This document shows, piece after piece, positions 36,145 to 43,808 of a stretch of DNA of 64,000 nucleotides (position 1 is the stretch's first letter; each line of letters opens with the position of its first letter). Both the position numbers and the translations under genes were made by a program. The notes under the pieces were generated by a model. It ran no database searches. It saw only the letters and a program-made list of their open reading frames with translations, and had not been told where the DNA came from. The DNA comes from Streptococcus sanguinis. GTDB taxonomy: Bacteria; Bacillota; Bacilli; Lactobacillales; Streptococcaceae. The stretch spans positions 563,106-627,105 of the forward strand of contig NZ_CDMW01000001.1 in assembly GCF_001078705.1 (NCBI RefSeq). Reading direction: 5' to 3'.

Positions 36145-37500
36145 GTGAAGAAAAAGCTTTTGTTATTGGGAATTGCGTTCCTGACCTCGTTAGCACCACT
36201 AGCTGCTAGGGCTGATGAATTGGTGGATATGGCTAAAAAGATGTATCCGCACGATAATGTTCAGGCGATTAATCGTCCCAAGTCTTCTCTCGTTATTGAC
36301 GGCAGTACAGGTGATGTTGTCTGGGAGGATAATGTCGATGAGGTGCGTGATCCCGCTAGTATGAGTAAGCTCATGACGCTTTACTTGGTCTTTGAAGCGA
36401 TTAAGGAAGGAAAAATCAGCGAAAAGACGGTCATTACAGCTACACCTCAGGATCAAGCTACTGCTAATATTTATGAAATTTCTAATAATAAAATTGTCGC
36501 TGGTGTGGACTATACCGTATCTGAGCTGATTACCATGACAATCGTGCCTTCATCCAATGCGACAACCGTTATGCTGGCCAATTATTTATCGGACAATGAT
36601 CCAGATGCTTTCTTGGATCGGATGAATGCCAAGGCTCAAGAACTGGGCATGACCAATACCAAGTGGTTCAATGCCAGCGGTGCAGCGGCGGTTTCTTTTA
36701 AGGGCTATTATAACCCTCAAAACTACGATAATTATGCCAGCAATCAAACAACAGCCCGTGATTTGGCGATTCTGGCCTATAACTTTGTCAACCACCATCC
36801 TGAGATTCTAAACTATACTAATAAAGCCAAGGTTACGGTTAAAGCCGGAACTCCTTACGAGGAAACCTTTGAAACCTATAATTACTCCCTGCCGGGTGCT
36901 AAATACGCACTCAAGGGCGTAGATGGCATGAAGACAGGCTCTAGTCCTAACGGTGCTTTCAACTATATCGCGACCATTAAGCGTGGAGATCAGCGCATGA
37001 TTGCTGTGATTATGGGAGTCGGTGACTGGTCTGACCAAGACGGTGAGTATTACCGCCATCCTTTTGGTAATGCTTTGATTGAGAAGGCTTATGCAGACTA
37101 TGAGTACAAAAAACTCTTATCCAAGGGTGAGCAGGAGATTGATGGACAGAAATATAAGCTGCCTGAGGATTTCTACGCTACTGTTAAAAAGGGAACCGAG
37201 CCTAAAGTCAAGGTTGAAAACAATGTTCTCAAGGCTGAAAATGGCTTGAAGACCTTGTCTAGCAAGATCTCTGATGAAATGAAAGTCGAGAAAGTTGAGA
37301 ATCCAGTTGCTCAGGCTATTGAAAATGTGACTGGCAGCAAGTCGGAAAGCAAGCCTTGGTATGGTGTGTTCTTCAGTGATAAGATGTTGATTATGCTGCC
37401 TGTTGGCATCCTGCTAATCATTCTGTACTTTGAATACCGAAGTCGCCAAAAACGCAAGGCTGCAAAGCAGGAACGTCGTAGAAATACAGATATTGAATAA
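36145..37500 (+). CDS. D-alanyl-D-alanine carboxypeptidase, low-molecular-weight PBP
   Basis: Trims the terminal D-Ala of peptidoglycan stem peptides. It has 451 residues from GTG 36145, chosen because GGAGG lies seven bases before it. A signal peptide (LLGIAFLTSLAPLAARADE) is followed by the transpeptidase-like domain with SMSK (Ser72), SSN (136-138) and KTG (263-265). It continues into the PBP5-like domain and a C-terminal membrane anchor (about 415-437) with a basic tail. Streptococcal DacA/PBP3 proteins share this layout. Confidence 0.9.
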   Translation: MKKKLLLLGIAFLTSLAPLAARADELVDMAKKMYPHDNVQAINRPKSSLVIDGSTGDVVWEDNVDEVRDPASMSKLMTLYLVFEAIKEGKISEKTVITATPQDQATANIYEISNNKIVAGVDYTVSELITMTIVPSSNATTVMLANYLSDNDPDAFLDRMNAKAQELGMTNTKWFNASGAAAVSFKGYYNPQNYDNYASNQTTARDLAILAYNFVNHHPEILNYTNKAKVTVKAGTPYEETFETYNYSLPGAKYALKGVDGMKTGSSPNGAFNYIATIKRGDQRMIAVIMGVGDWSDQDGEYYRHPFGNALIEKAYADYEYKKLLSKGEQEIDGQKYKLPEDFYATVKKGTEPKVKVENNVLKAENGLKTLSSKISDEMKVEKVENPVAQAIENVTGSKSESKPWYGVFFSDKMLIMLPVGILLIILYFEYRSRQKRKAAKQERRRNTDIE

Positions 37501-37545
37501 AGGGAATGTCCTCTGTCACATACGAACGGAATGACTTTCCAAGCT

Positions 37546-37575
37546 AAAACTCAGTTCTTTTGCTGAGTTTTCTTT
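37546..37575 (+). terminator. terminator after the carboxypeptidase gene
   Basis: AAAACTCAG pairs with CTGAGTTTT, followed by T-rich sequence. Confidence 0.85.
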
Positions 37576-37594
37576 CTGTTTTAAGGAGATTTTC

Positions 37595-38764
37595 ATGCGA
37601 AAAAAGTTTCACAACAGCTATCTAGCTCATTTTTTACTCTTTAATTTTTTCTTCTTAGCCTACTCTCTTTTTTCGACCCTGATATCAGTCTATATGCAGG
37701 ATTTAGGCTATTCAAATGCCCAAGTATCGATGGTAGTGTCAGCTTCCTTCTTTGCCTCCATGTTGGCTCAGCCAATCTTTGGAGTTCTCAGCGACGCTTT
37801 GGGAATTAAAAAGATCTTCCTTTTTAGCTTTCTAGTTATGATGGTTGGGGCTGTATTTTTCATGAAAGCGACTCAGCTTTGGCAGTTACTGGTCTGGTAT
37901 AGCCTAGTTCTCATGTTGGTTAACGGGGTCAATCCAGTCATGGATGTTCTTGCGGCCCAAAGTCCTTATACTTATGGCAAGATTCGGATTTGGGGAACCA
38001 TTGGCTATGCCTTAGGCTCTCAGCTAGCAGGACTAATCTATCAAAGAGTCGCACCACAGGCTATTTTCCCAGTCTTTATTGGCATGATGCTTATCAGCAG
38101 CATTGGACTTTTGGGAATCCAGCCTAAGCACGACCGAGCAGCCCTAGATAAAAAAGACATTCACAAGCAGACAGGTCTGGGGAAACTCTTGACCAACAAA
38201 ACCTATCTCTTTTACCTGCTTTTGGTCGCCCTTTACTCTGGAGTGGGGAATACTGGTCATACCTATATCCCTGCCATGCTACAGCACAGTGGCTTAGAGG
38301 TAGATAGGGCTTCGACTGTTGTTGCCCTATCAGTTCTGGTTGAAGCGCCTTTTATCTTTTATTCCTATCTTTTTATGGACAAGATTTCGATGAAGAAGCT
38401 TCTTTATATCTGTTTGGGAATCATCTTTCTCCAGTACAGCGTCTATGCTTTAGACCTAGATTTGATTTCGAAAATCGGGATGACTCTCCTTTCCAAGCAC
38501 GTGACCGGCATGGTTTTGATTATGGTGACCTTGAAAATCGTAGCCAGTCTGGTTGATGAAAAATACCTGGTTACAGCCATTGCTCTGGTCCAGACGGCCC
38601 GCAGTCTAGGAACCATTCTCATTCAAAATCTGGCCGGTCACTTTCTGGACAGTTGGGGTTACGAAGGAATGAACCTCTTTCTAGCAGCTGTCATCTGCCT
38701 AGTCTGCCTGCTGAGTCTCTTTCTAAAATTGCCAGAACGAAAAGGAAATCAATTATTTGGATAA
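37595..38764 (+). CDS. MFS permease
   Basis: 389 residues with 12 predicted helices. The MFS motif-A loop appears as FGVLSDALGIKKI between helices 2 and 3. The text YGKIRIWGTIGYALGSQLAG is typical of the LacY/nucleoside-proton symporter-like MFS subgroup. The substrate is unknown. SD TAAGGAG precedes the ATG. It lies between two terminators and carries no linked metabolic gene. Confidence 0.85.
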   Translation: MRKKFHNSYLAHFLLFNFFFLAYSLFSTLISVYMQDLGYSNAQVSMVVSASFFASMLAQPIFGVLSDALGIKKIFLFSFLVMMVGAVFFMKATQLWQLLVWYSLVLMLVNGVNPVMDVLAAQSPYTYGKIRIWGTIGYALGSQLAGLIYQRVAPQAIFPVFIGMMLISSIGLLGIQPKHDRAALDKKDIHKQTGLGKLLTNKTYLFYLLLVALYSGVGNTGHTYIPAMLQHSGLEVDRASTVVALSVLVEAPFIFYSYLFMDKISMKKLLYICLGIIFLQYSVYALDLDLISKIGMTLLSKHVTGMVLIMVTLKIVASLVDEKYLVTAIALVQTARSLGTILIQNLAGHFLDSWGYEGMNLFLAAVICLVCLLSLFLKLPERKGNQLFG

Positions 38765-38765
38765 T

Positions 38766-38806
38766 AAAAAACGAGTCGGAGAGATGTTCTCTTGACTCGT
38801 TTTTTG
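38766..38806 (+). terminator. terminator after the MFS gene
   Basis: AAAAACGAGTC pairs with GACTCGTTTTT, followed by T. Confidence 0.85.
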
Positions 38807-38833
38807 ATGGTGTAGATACTTTCTCTTTTCTTT

Positions 38834-38841
38834 TGCGAATA
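38834..38841 (+). promoter_or_regulatory. com-box (sigma-X promoter) of coiA
   Basis: TGCGAATA, a known variant of the TACGAATA com-box, lies behind a T/C-rich tract and 40 bases before the coiA start codon. It implies late-competence expression. Confidence 0.8.
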
Positions 38842-38880
38842 TTTTAGTAAATGAGAGAATTTTTTAGAGGGGGCTGGGAT

Positions 38881-39840
38881 ATGTTTGTGGCGCGAAATCA
38901 TAAGGGACTTTTGTGTAATGCTCTGGAGGAGAAGATTGAGAAGGGGGCTGATTTCGTCTGTCCCGCTTGTTCAGGGGCAGTCCGTTTTAAAAAAGGGAAG
39001 GTTATGCAGCCGCATTTTGCGCATATTTCGCTAGAAGAGTGTCGTTTTTATAGGGAAAATGAGAGTGTCGAGCACCTGAACCTGAAGGCGGAGCTTTTTC
39101 GCTGGGCTGTCCAGAAAGAAGAAGTTGAGGTGGAAGCTTTTTTGCCTGCACTGCAGCAGATTGCTGATTTGCTGGTTGATAAAAAACTGGCGCTTGAAGT
39201 CCAGTGCAGTCCTCTAAGTATAGAACGGCTGCAGGAACGGACGCTTTCTTACCCCCAGCATGGCTATCAGGTTCTCTGGCTTTGGGGGCGAAAACTTTGG
39301 CTCAAGGATTCCTTAACCCGCCTGCAGAAGGATTTTCTCTATTTTAGTAAAAATATGGGCTTTCATCTTTGGGAGCTGGATCAAGAAAAGCAAGTTCTGC
39401 GTCTTAAATACCTGATTCACGAAGATCTGCATGGAAAAGTCCAGCACAAGACCAAGAACTTTCCCTTTGGTAACGGCCGGCTTTTAGATATTTTGCGTTT
39501 GCCCTTTCAAAAGCAGGAGATGAACAGCTTTCTGGCCCAGCAAGATCCGCACATCTGCAGCTATATCCGCCGTCAGCTTTATTACCAGCAGCCTAGATGG
39601 ATGAGGCTGCAGGCCCAGCTCTATCAGGCTGGAGATAATCTCTTGACTAAGACTGCAGAGGATTTCTATCCACAGGTTCGGCCGATACAGGCTGCCTTCT
39701 TCTGTCAGATAACTAGTGACCTGACTGGCTATTACCAGCAGTTTGAGACCTATTATGCCAATCTCCAGCAAAAAAATCTGCAAATTGTTTATTCACCGGC
39801 TTTTTATGAGATGATAAGAGAAAATGCTAAGTATCGTTAG
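38881..39840 (+). CDS. coiA: competence protein CoiA
   Basis: Late-competence protein needed for recombination of incoming DNA. It has 319 residues from the ATG at 38881 (SD GAGGGGG); an ATG ten codons earlier lacks an SD. The N-terminal zinc-ribbon-like part has DFVCPACSGAVRFKKG and MQPHFAH. The central nuclease-like part has NLKAELFRWA and LALEVQCSPLS, which resembles a restriction-endonuclease-fold core. In S. pneumoniae coiA is followed by pepF; here about 3.9 kb of lipoprotein genes intervenes. Confidence 0.9.
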   Translation: MFVARNHKGLLCNALEEKIEKGADFVCPACSGAVRFKKGKVMQPHFAHISLEECRFYRENESVEHLNLKAELFRWAVQKEEVEVEAFLPALQQIADLLVDKKLALEVQCSPLSIERLQERTLSYPQHGYQVLWLWGRKLWLKDSLTRLQKDFLYFSKNMGFHLWELDQEKQVLRLKYLIHEDLHGKVQHKTKNFPFGNGRLLDILRLPFQKQEMNSFLAQQDPHICSYIRRQLYYQQPRWMRLQAQLYQAGDNLLTKTAEDFYPQVRPIQAAFFCQITSDLTGYYQQFETYYANLQQKNLQIVYSPAFYEMIRENAKYR

Positions 39841-40000
39841 TTTCTCATTGATGAAGCCATAAACTTTTAGCTATCCTTTCAGTTTTAGAATATTTTAGAA
39901 TCCTGTATAATATAATAAAGTAATAAGTTAGACAGTTAAAAATTCTAAATCGTGCTAATCCAGTAGGCTTTAGCAAAGATGAGAAGCGAAAGGAGCCACC

Positions 40001-40408
40001 ATGAAGAAAATTTTTGTCATCTTTCTGGCTATCATCACGCTAAGTTCAGCCATGTTTCTAGGAGGTTGTGGTATGTTAAACAGTCGGTCGGAAAAAGAAG
40101 AAATGCTTCAAATTGCAGAAAGTAAAAAGATGAAGAGTGTTATTGAGGAAGGGCTGAAAAAGATTGACCCTCAAGCATTAACACCTGAAGGGAAAATTAA
40201 AAGTTATGAAATTAATAAAAAGTCACTAACTCAGAACCCAATGGGAGGATTAATGTTTGATCTAATCATTAATGGTGACGAAGAAGTAACACTAGGATAT
40301 GTCATTACAGAGGACGAAAATGGGAAATTTCACAGAGATGGGACTGTGTGGTCACCGAAGCTTACAGAACTAATGGATGAAGAAAATGTAAATGGCAATG
40401 AAGAATAA
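40001..40408 (+). CDS. small lipoprotein, DUF1310-like, copy A of a tandem family
   Basis: 135 residues. A type II signal peptide ends in LGGC (Cys23), so it is a membrane-anchored lipoprotein exposed outside the cell. The mature part holds the family pattern: RSEKEEML, AESKKMK, LTPEGKIKSYEI and NPMGGL. I associate it with streptococcal DUF1310, moderately sure. SD GAAAGGAG. Its C-terminal NVNGNEE is identical to the end of the decayed partner ORF at 41711-41821, so this copy seems to have acquired a partner-derived tail by deletion. Function unknown. Confidence 0.8.
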   Translation: MKKIFVIFLAIITLSSAMFLGGCGMLNSRSEKEEMLQIAESKKMKSVIEEGLKKIDPQALTPEGKIKSYEINKKSLTQNPMGGLMFDLIINGDEEVTLGYVITEDENGKFHRDGTVWSPKLTELMDEENVNGNEE

Positions 40409-40420
40409 GGTTTTTCTAGA

Positions 40421-40560
40421 TAACTTCCTAACAATGATTGCGCTATTATGTTCTTTGGAAAAATAGTATAATAATTAATATAAAAAATTAATCTAAATTC
40501 GCCTTCTCGTTTTTGTTAAGGCATCGGTTTTATCAAAGATGAGAAGCGAAAGGAGTCATT
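40421..40560 (+). repeat. leader repeat before copy B (near-identical to 43091-43230)
   Basis: These 140 bases match the leader of copy F with only two differences by eye. It includes a TATAAT-like -10 (TAGTATAATAA), then CTTCTCGT (40503-40510), which can pair with ATGAGAAG (40539-40546) directly before the SD GAAAGGAG. Equivalent, diverged leaders precede the other copies. Confidence 0.75.
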
Positions 40561-40953
40561 ATGAAGAAAATTTTTGTCATTTTTCTGAGTATCATCACGG
40601 TCAGTTCAGGCATTATTTTAGGAGGCTGCAGTATGCCAAGAAGTCGGTCGGAAAAAGAAGAAATGATCCAGATTGCGGAAAGTACAAAAATGAAGAAGGC
40701 GATTGAGAAAGAGTTGAGAGAACTGGATCCTAAAGCTCTGACAGCAGAAGGAAAGATTAAAACGTATAAAATTGAAAAGAATAAATTAGATTTCAATCCG
40801 ATGGGAGGATTAGACATCTATTTAATAATTAATGATAATAATAAGTTTGAATTAGACATGACTTTTCAAGAAAATTCAACTACTGGCGAATACGAGACGG
40901 GTGGTTATGGCATGTCTCCGGAATTTAACGAGCTAATTAGAGGAGAAAAGTAA
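40561..40953 (+). CDS. small lipoprotein, DUF1310-like, copy B
   Basis: 130 residues, lipobox LGGC (Cys23). The mature domain has RSEKEEMIQIAE, LTAEGKIKTYKI and NPMGGLDIYLIIN, ending in a copy-specific C-terminus (GYGMSPEFNELIRGEK). The signal peptide is nearly constant across copies while the last 50 residues vary. SD GAAAGGAG. A decayed second ORF follows immediately in the +1 frame. Confidence 0.8.
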   Translation: MKKIFVIFLSIITVSSGIILGGCSMPRSRSEKEEMIQIAESTKMKKAIEKELRELDPKALTAEGKIKTYKIEKNKLDFNPMGGLDIYLIINDNNKFELDMTFQENSTTGEYETGGYGMSPEFNELIRGEK

Positions 40954-40954
40954 T

Positions 40955-41171
40955 ACGCCTGATTATAAAAACCCTGTTGATGTTAGAGAATATGAAGATA
41001 AACAACTTGTTGGAACTTATTTATATGAGTATAGGAGTATGCATGTTGTAAAGAATATGATGTAAAAGGGAGGATTATTTAGGCACCGTCTCCCAAATTT
41101 ATAAAAATATCAAGCGTGATGGAGAACGAGTTTTTGTCTTTACAACTCTTTATCCGTACTGGAGTACTTGA
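40955..41171 (+). pseudogene. decayed partner ORF after copy B
   Basis: A first segment (40955-41065) reads VDVREYEDKQLVGTYLYEY, then RSMHVV, and stops. A second (41082-41171), in another frame, reads GTVSQIYKNIKRDGERVFVF and ends YPYWST. Similar words (EYRSLKV, FEFDGNMHI, YIGTISQIY) recur after copies C and E, so one small gene family has been eroded three times. No membrane signal is present. I do not recognise the family. The remaining gap to copy C holds only the leader. Confidence 0.6.
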
Positions 41172-41275
41172 GACTTCTAAAAAATAGTATAACAATGATA
41201 AGATAAAACATTAATCCAAATCCATTTTCATTAGGACATCAGTTTGAGCAAAGGTAACAAACTAAAGGAGTCATC

Positions 41276-41653
41276 ATGAAGAAATATTTTGTCATCTTTC
41301 TGACTATCATCACGATTAGTTCAGCTATGCTTCTAGGAAGCTGCAGCATTCTAAACAGTCGGTCAGAGAAAGAAGAAATGATTCAGATTGCGGAGAGTAA
41401 AAAGATGAAGAGAGCCTTGGAAAATTTTCTTAAGGAATTGGAACCCAAAGCTTTGACACCAGAAGGAAAGATTCAATCCTATGAAATTCAAAAGGATAAG
41501 TTAGATTATAATCCCATGGGTGGACTAGATGTTTATATGATTATTAATGGGGAAGAAAAACTATATATAAATATGACTGTTCAGGAAGAAGAAGCAGGTA
41601 ATTATGAAGTAGTCAGTTATGGCGTTTCCCAAGAATTAAGTCTGTTAATTTGA
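41276..41653 (+). CDS. small lipoprotein, DUF1310-like, copy C
   Basis: 125 residues, lipobox LGSC (Cys23). The conserved core is RSEKEEMIQIAE, LTPEGKIQSYEI and NPMGGLDVYMIIN, ending SQELSLLI without the short charged tail of other copies. SD AAAGGAG. Its leader is the most diverged of the set and does not retain the hairpin arms clearly. Confidence 0.8.
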   Translation: MKKYFVIFLTIITISSAMLLGSCSILNSRSEKEEMIQIAESKKMKRALENFLKELEPKALTPEGKIQSYEIQKDKLDYNPMGGLDVYMIINGEEKLYINMTVQEEEAGNYEVVSYGVSQELSLLI

Positions 41654-41710
41654 GAATAATATGGCTAATAATAAAAACAACACAGATTAACAAATATAGA
41701 GGCAGCTCTG

Positions 41711-41821
41711 GTGGAATATAGATCTTTGAAAGTGGGAGAAAACAACTCAATTAAAGGTGAAAATGGTTATATCGGCACTATCTCTAAACTTTACGACAAT
41801 GTAAATGGCAATGAAGAATAA
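41711..41821 (+). pseudogene. decayed partner ORF after copy C
   Basis: Reads VEYRSLKVGENNSIKGENG, then YIGTISKLYDNVNGNEE and stop. It is the 3' part of the partner family seen after copies B and E. The final NVNGNEE and the 40 or so bases after it match the end of copy A and its downstream sequence, which dates a recombination between units. No SD or start is convincing. Confidence 0.55.
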
Positions 41822-41973
41822 GGTTTTTCTAGATAACTTCCTAACAATGATTGTGCTATCATGTTCTTTTGAAAAATAGTACAATAATTAATATAAGACG
41901 TTAATCTAAAATCGGTTTCTCATTTTCGTTAAGGTACCAGCTTTAGCAAAGATGAGAAACGAAAGGAGTTATC

Positions 41974-42359
41974 ATGAAGAAAATTTTTGTCATCTTTCTG
42001 ACTATCATTACGCTTAGTTCGGCGATACTTTTAGGAGGATGCAGTATGTTAAACAGTCGTTCAGAACAAGAAGAAATGCTTAAGATTGCGGAGAGTCAGA
42101 AATCTAAAAAGTTAATGGAGGAAATGTTAAGGAAGAAAGATCCTGAAGCATTGACAGAAAATGGGACAATAAAAAAATATACAATAAATGAAAAAATCTT
42201 AAATATAATCCTATGGGTGGCTTAATAGTTGAGCTTATAATAAACGATGACCCGGAATTAACAATTACCACAACATTGATGGGAGACTCTGATGGGAAGT
42301 TAGAACATACAGGGTACGTAATTTCTGGTGAGCTTGCAAAGAAGTTGAGGGGAGAATAA
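41974..42359 (+). pseudogene. small lipoprotein, DUF1310-like, copy D, frameshifted
   Basis: The start, lipobox LGGC and first 75 codons are intact. Then AAATATAATCC stands where intact copies have AATTATAATCC. One missing T moves the frame, giving an early stop at 42225 (ending LNIILWVA). The other frame continues NPMGGLIVELII, DPELTI and GYVISGELAKKLRGE to 42359, almost identical to copy F. The leader keeps the strongest hairpin of the set (GTTTCTCAT 41915-41923 with ATGAGAAAC 41952-41960), so loss is recent. Confidence 0.85.
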
Positions 42360-42512
42360 GACTTTTTCTGCATAACTTCCTAGCAATGATTGCGCTTTTG
42401 CACCCTTAAAAAATAGTATAAAAATGATAAGATAAAACGTTAATCTAAATCCAGTTTCCCATTTTTGTTAAGGCATCTGCTTTAGCAAAGATGAGAAACG
42501 AAAGGAGCTATC

Positions 42513-42899
42513 ATGAAGAAAATTTTTGTCATCTTTCTGACTATCATTACGCTCAGCTCGGCTATGCTTTTAGGAGGATGCAGTATGTTAAACAGTCGTT
42601 CAGAACAAGAAGAAATGCTTCAGATTGCGGAGAGTAAAAAGATGAAGGAGGCGATTGAGAAAGAGTTGAGAGAACTGGATCCCAAAGCTCTAACAGTAGA
42701 AGGGAAGATTAAATCTTATGAAATTCAAAAGGATAAGTTGGAGTATAATCCTATGGGAGGCATGTTGGTTTATGTGGTTCTCAATAATGACCATGAGTTA
42801 AATATGAGTATGACGGTATTAGAAGAAAAGACGGGTGAATATAGAATAGCGAGTTATTTTGCATCTGATGAACTTGACAAACTTGTTGGAGGTGTATAA
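42513..42899 (+). CDS. small lipoprotein, DUF1310-like, copy E
   Basis: 128 residues, lipobox LGGC (Cys23). The core is RSEQEEMLQIAE, ELDPKALTVEGKIKSYEI and NPMGGMLVYVVLN. The C-terminus FASDELDKLVGGV is specific to this copy. SD GAAAGGAG. The stop codon TAA is followed directly by ATG of the decayed partner ORF, which suggests the two were once translationally coupled. Confidence 0.8.
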   Translation: MKKIFVIFLTIITLSSAMLLGGCSMLNSRSEQEEMLQIAESKKMKEAIEKELRELDPKALTVEGKIKSYEIQKDKLEYNPMGGMLVYVVLNNDHELNMSMTVLEEKTGEYRIASYFASDELDKLVGGV

Positions 42900-43070
42900 A
42901 TGAATGGCTACTTAGTTCCTATTGATGGTGCGGGATATAAGGATCGACAGGATGTTGATATTTCATTGTTTGAATTTGATGGAAACATGCATATTGGAGG
43001 GCTGGAATAGTTGAAGATGTTGCTTACATCGGTACTATCTCCCAAATTTACGAAACGTACGCGTCAATGA
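42900..43070 (+). pseudogene. decayed partner ORF after copy E (best preserved N-terminus)
   Basis: Starts with ATG touching the copy E stop and reads MNGYLVPIDGAGYKDRQDVD, then ISLFEFDGNMHIGG before a stop at 43010. A one-base shift restores GIVEDVAYIGTISQIYET. Joined with the fragment after copy B, the ancestral product would be about 80-90 residues, without signal peptide. No family recognised. Confidence 0.6.
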
Positions 43071-43090
43071 AGAATAATGTTTTTCCTTCA

Positions 43091-43230
43091 TAACTTCCTA
43101 ACAATGATTGCGCTATTATGTTCTTTGGAAAAATAGTATAATAATTAATATAAAAAATTAATCTAAATTCGCCTTCTCGTTTTTGTTAAGGCATCGGTTT
43201 TATCAAAAATGAGAAGCGAAAGGAGCCATT
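43091..43230 (+). repeat. leader repeat before copy F (near-identical to 40421-40560)
   Basis: Same 140-base leader as before copy B with two substitutions: G to A in ATCAAAAATGAG, and T to C near the start codon. The pairing CTTCTCGT/ATGAGAAG before the SD is retained. Confidence 0.75.
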
Positions 43231-43617
43231 ATGAAGAAAATTTTTGTAATTTTTCTGAGTATCATCACAATTAGTTCGGCTATATTTTTAGGAGGTTGTG
43301 GTATTTTAAACAGTCGGTCAGAAAGAGAAGAAATGATTCAGATTGCGGAGGGGAAGAAAGCGCAGAGAGCAATAGAAGAATTACTAAGACAGGAAGATTC
43401 TAAAGCATTGACAGAGGAGGGGATTATAAAAGAATATTCAATTAATGAAGATGAATTAGACTATAATCCAATGGGGGGGTTAATCGTTGAACTTATAATC
43501 AATGGTGATCCAGAATTAACTATTAAAACAACATTGATGGAAGAATCTGAAGAGAAATTAGAACACACAGGTTATGTAATCTCTGGTGAACTCGCAAAGA
43601 AATTGAGGGGAGAATGA
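43231..43617 (+). CDS. small lipoprotein, DUF1310-like, copy F
   Basis: 128 residues, lipobox LGGC (Cys23). The core is RSEREEMIQIAE, LTEEGIIKEYSI and NPMGGLIVELIIN, ending GYVISGELAKKLRGE as in copy D. SD GAAAGGAG. It is the last member before a terminator hairpin and pepF. After its stop a 15-codon ATG frame (43621-43668) might be a further partner remnant, but evidence is thin. Confidence 0.8.
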   Translation: MKKIFVIFLSIITISSAIFLGGCGILNSRSEREEMIQIAEGKKAQRAIEELLRQEDSKALTEEGIIKEYSINEDELDYNPMGGLIVELIINGDPELTIKTTLMEESEEKLEHTGYVISGELAKKLRGE

Positions 43618-43649
43618 CATATGATAAGTCATTTAGTGATAGGAAAAAA

Positions 43650-43709
43650 TGAACTCTTTGGAATCTAGTTTTTGTTTGGTCAGGAATTAGGTTCAAAGAG
43701 TTTTTTTAT
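43650..43709 (+). terminator. terminator after the lipoprotein array
   Basis: AACTCTTTG pairs with CAAAGAGTT across a 33-base loop, followed by seven T. Confidence 0.65.
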
Positions 43710-43808
43710 AAACTAAGTCAGTCTGCATAGCTACTAAGAGATTTTGGTACTTGAGTTTTATAAAAAGTGGAATTTTGTGATAGAATAGGGGAGTCGGAGG
43801 ATTTTTTT

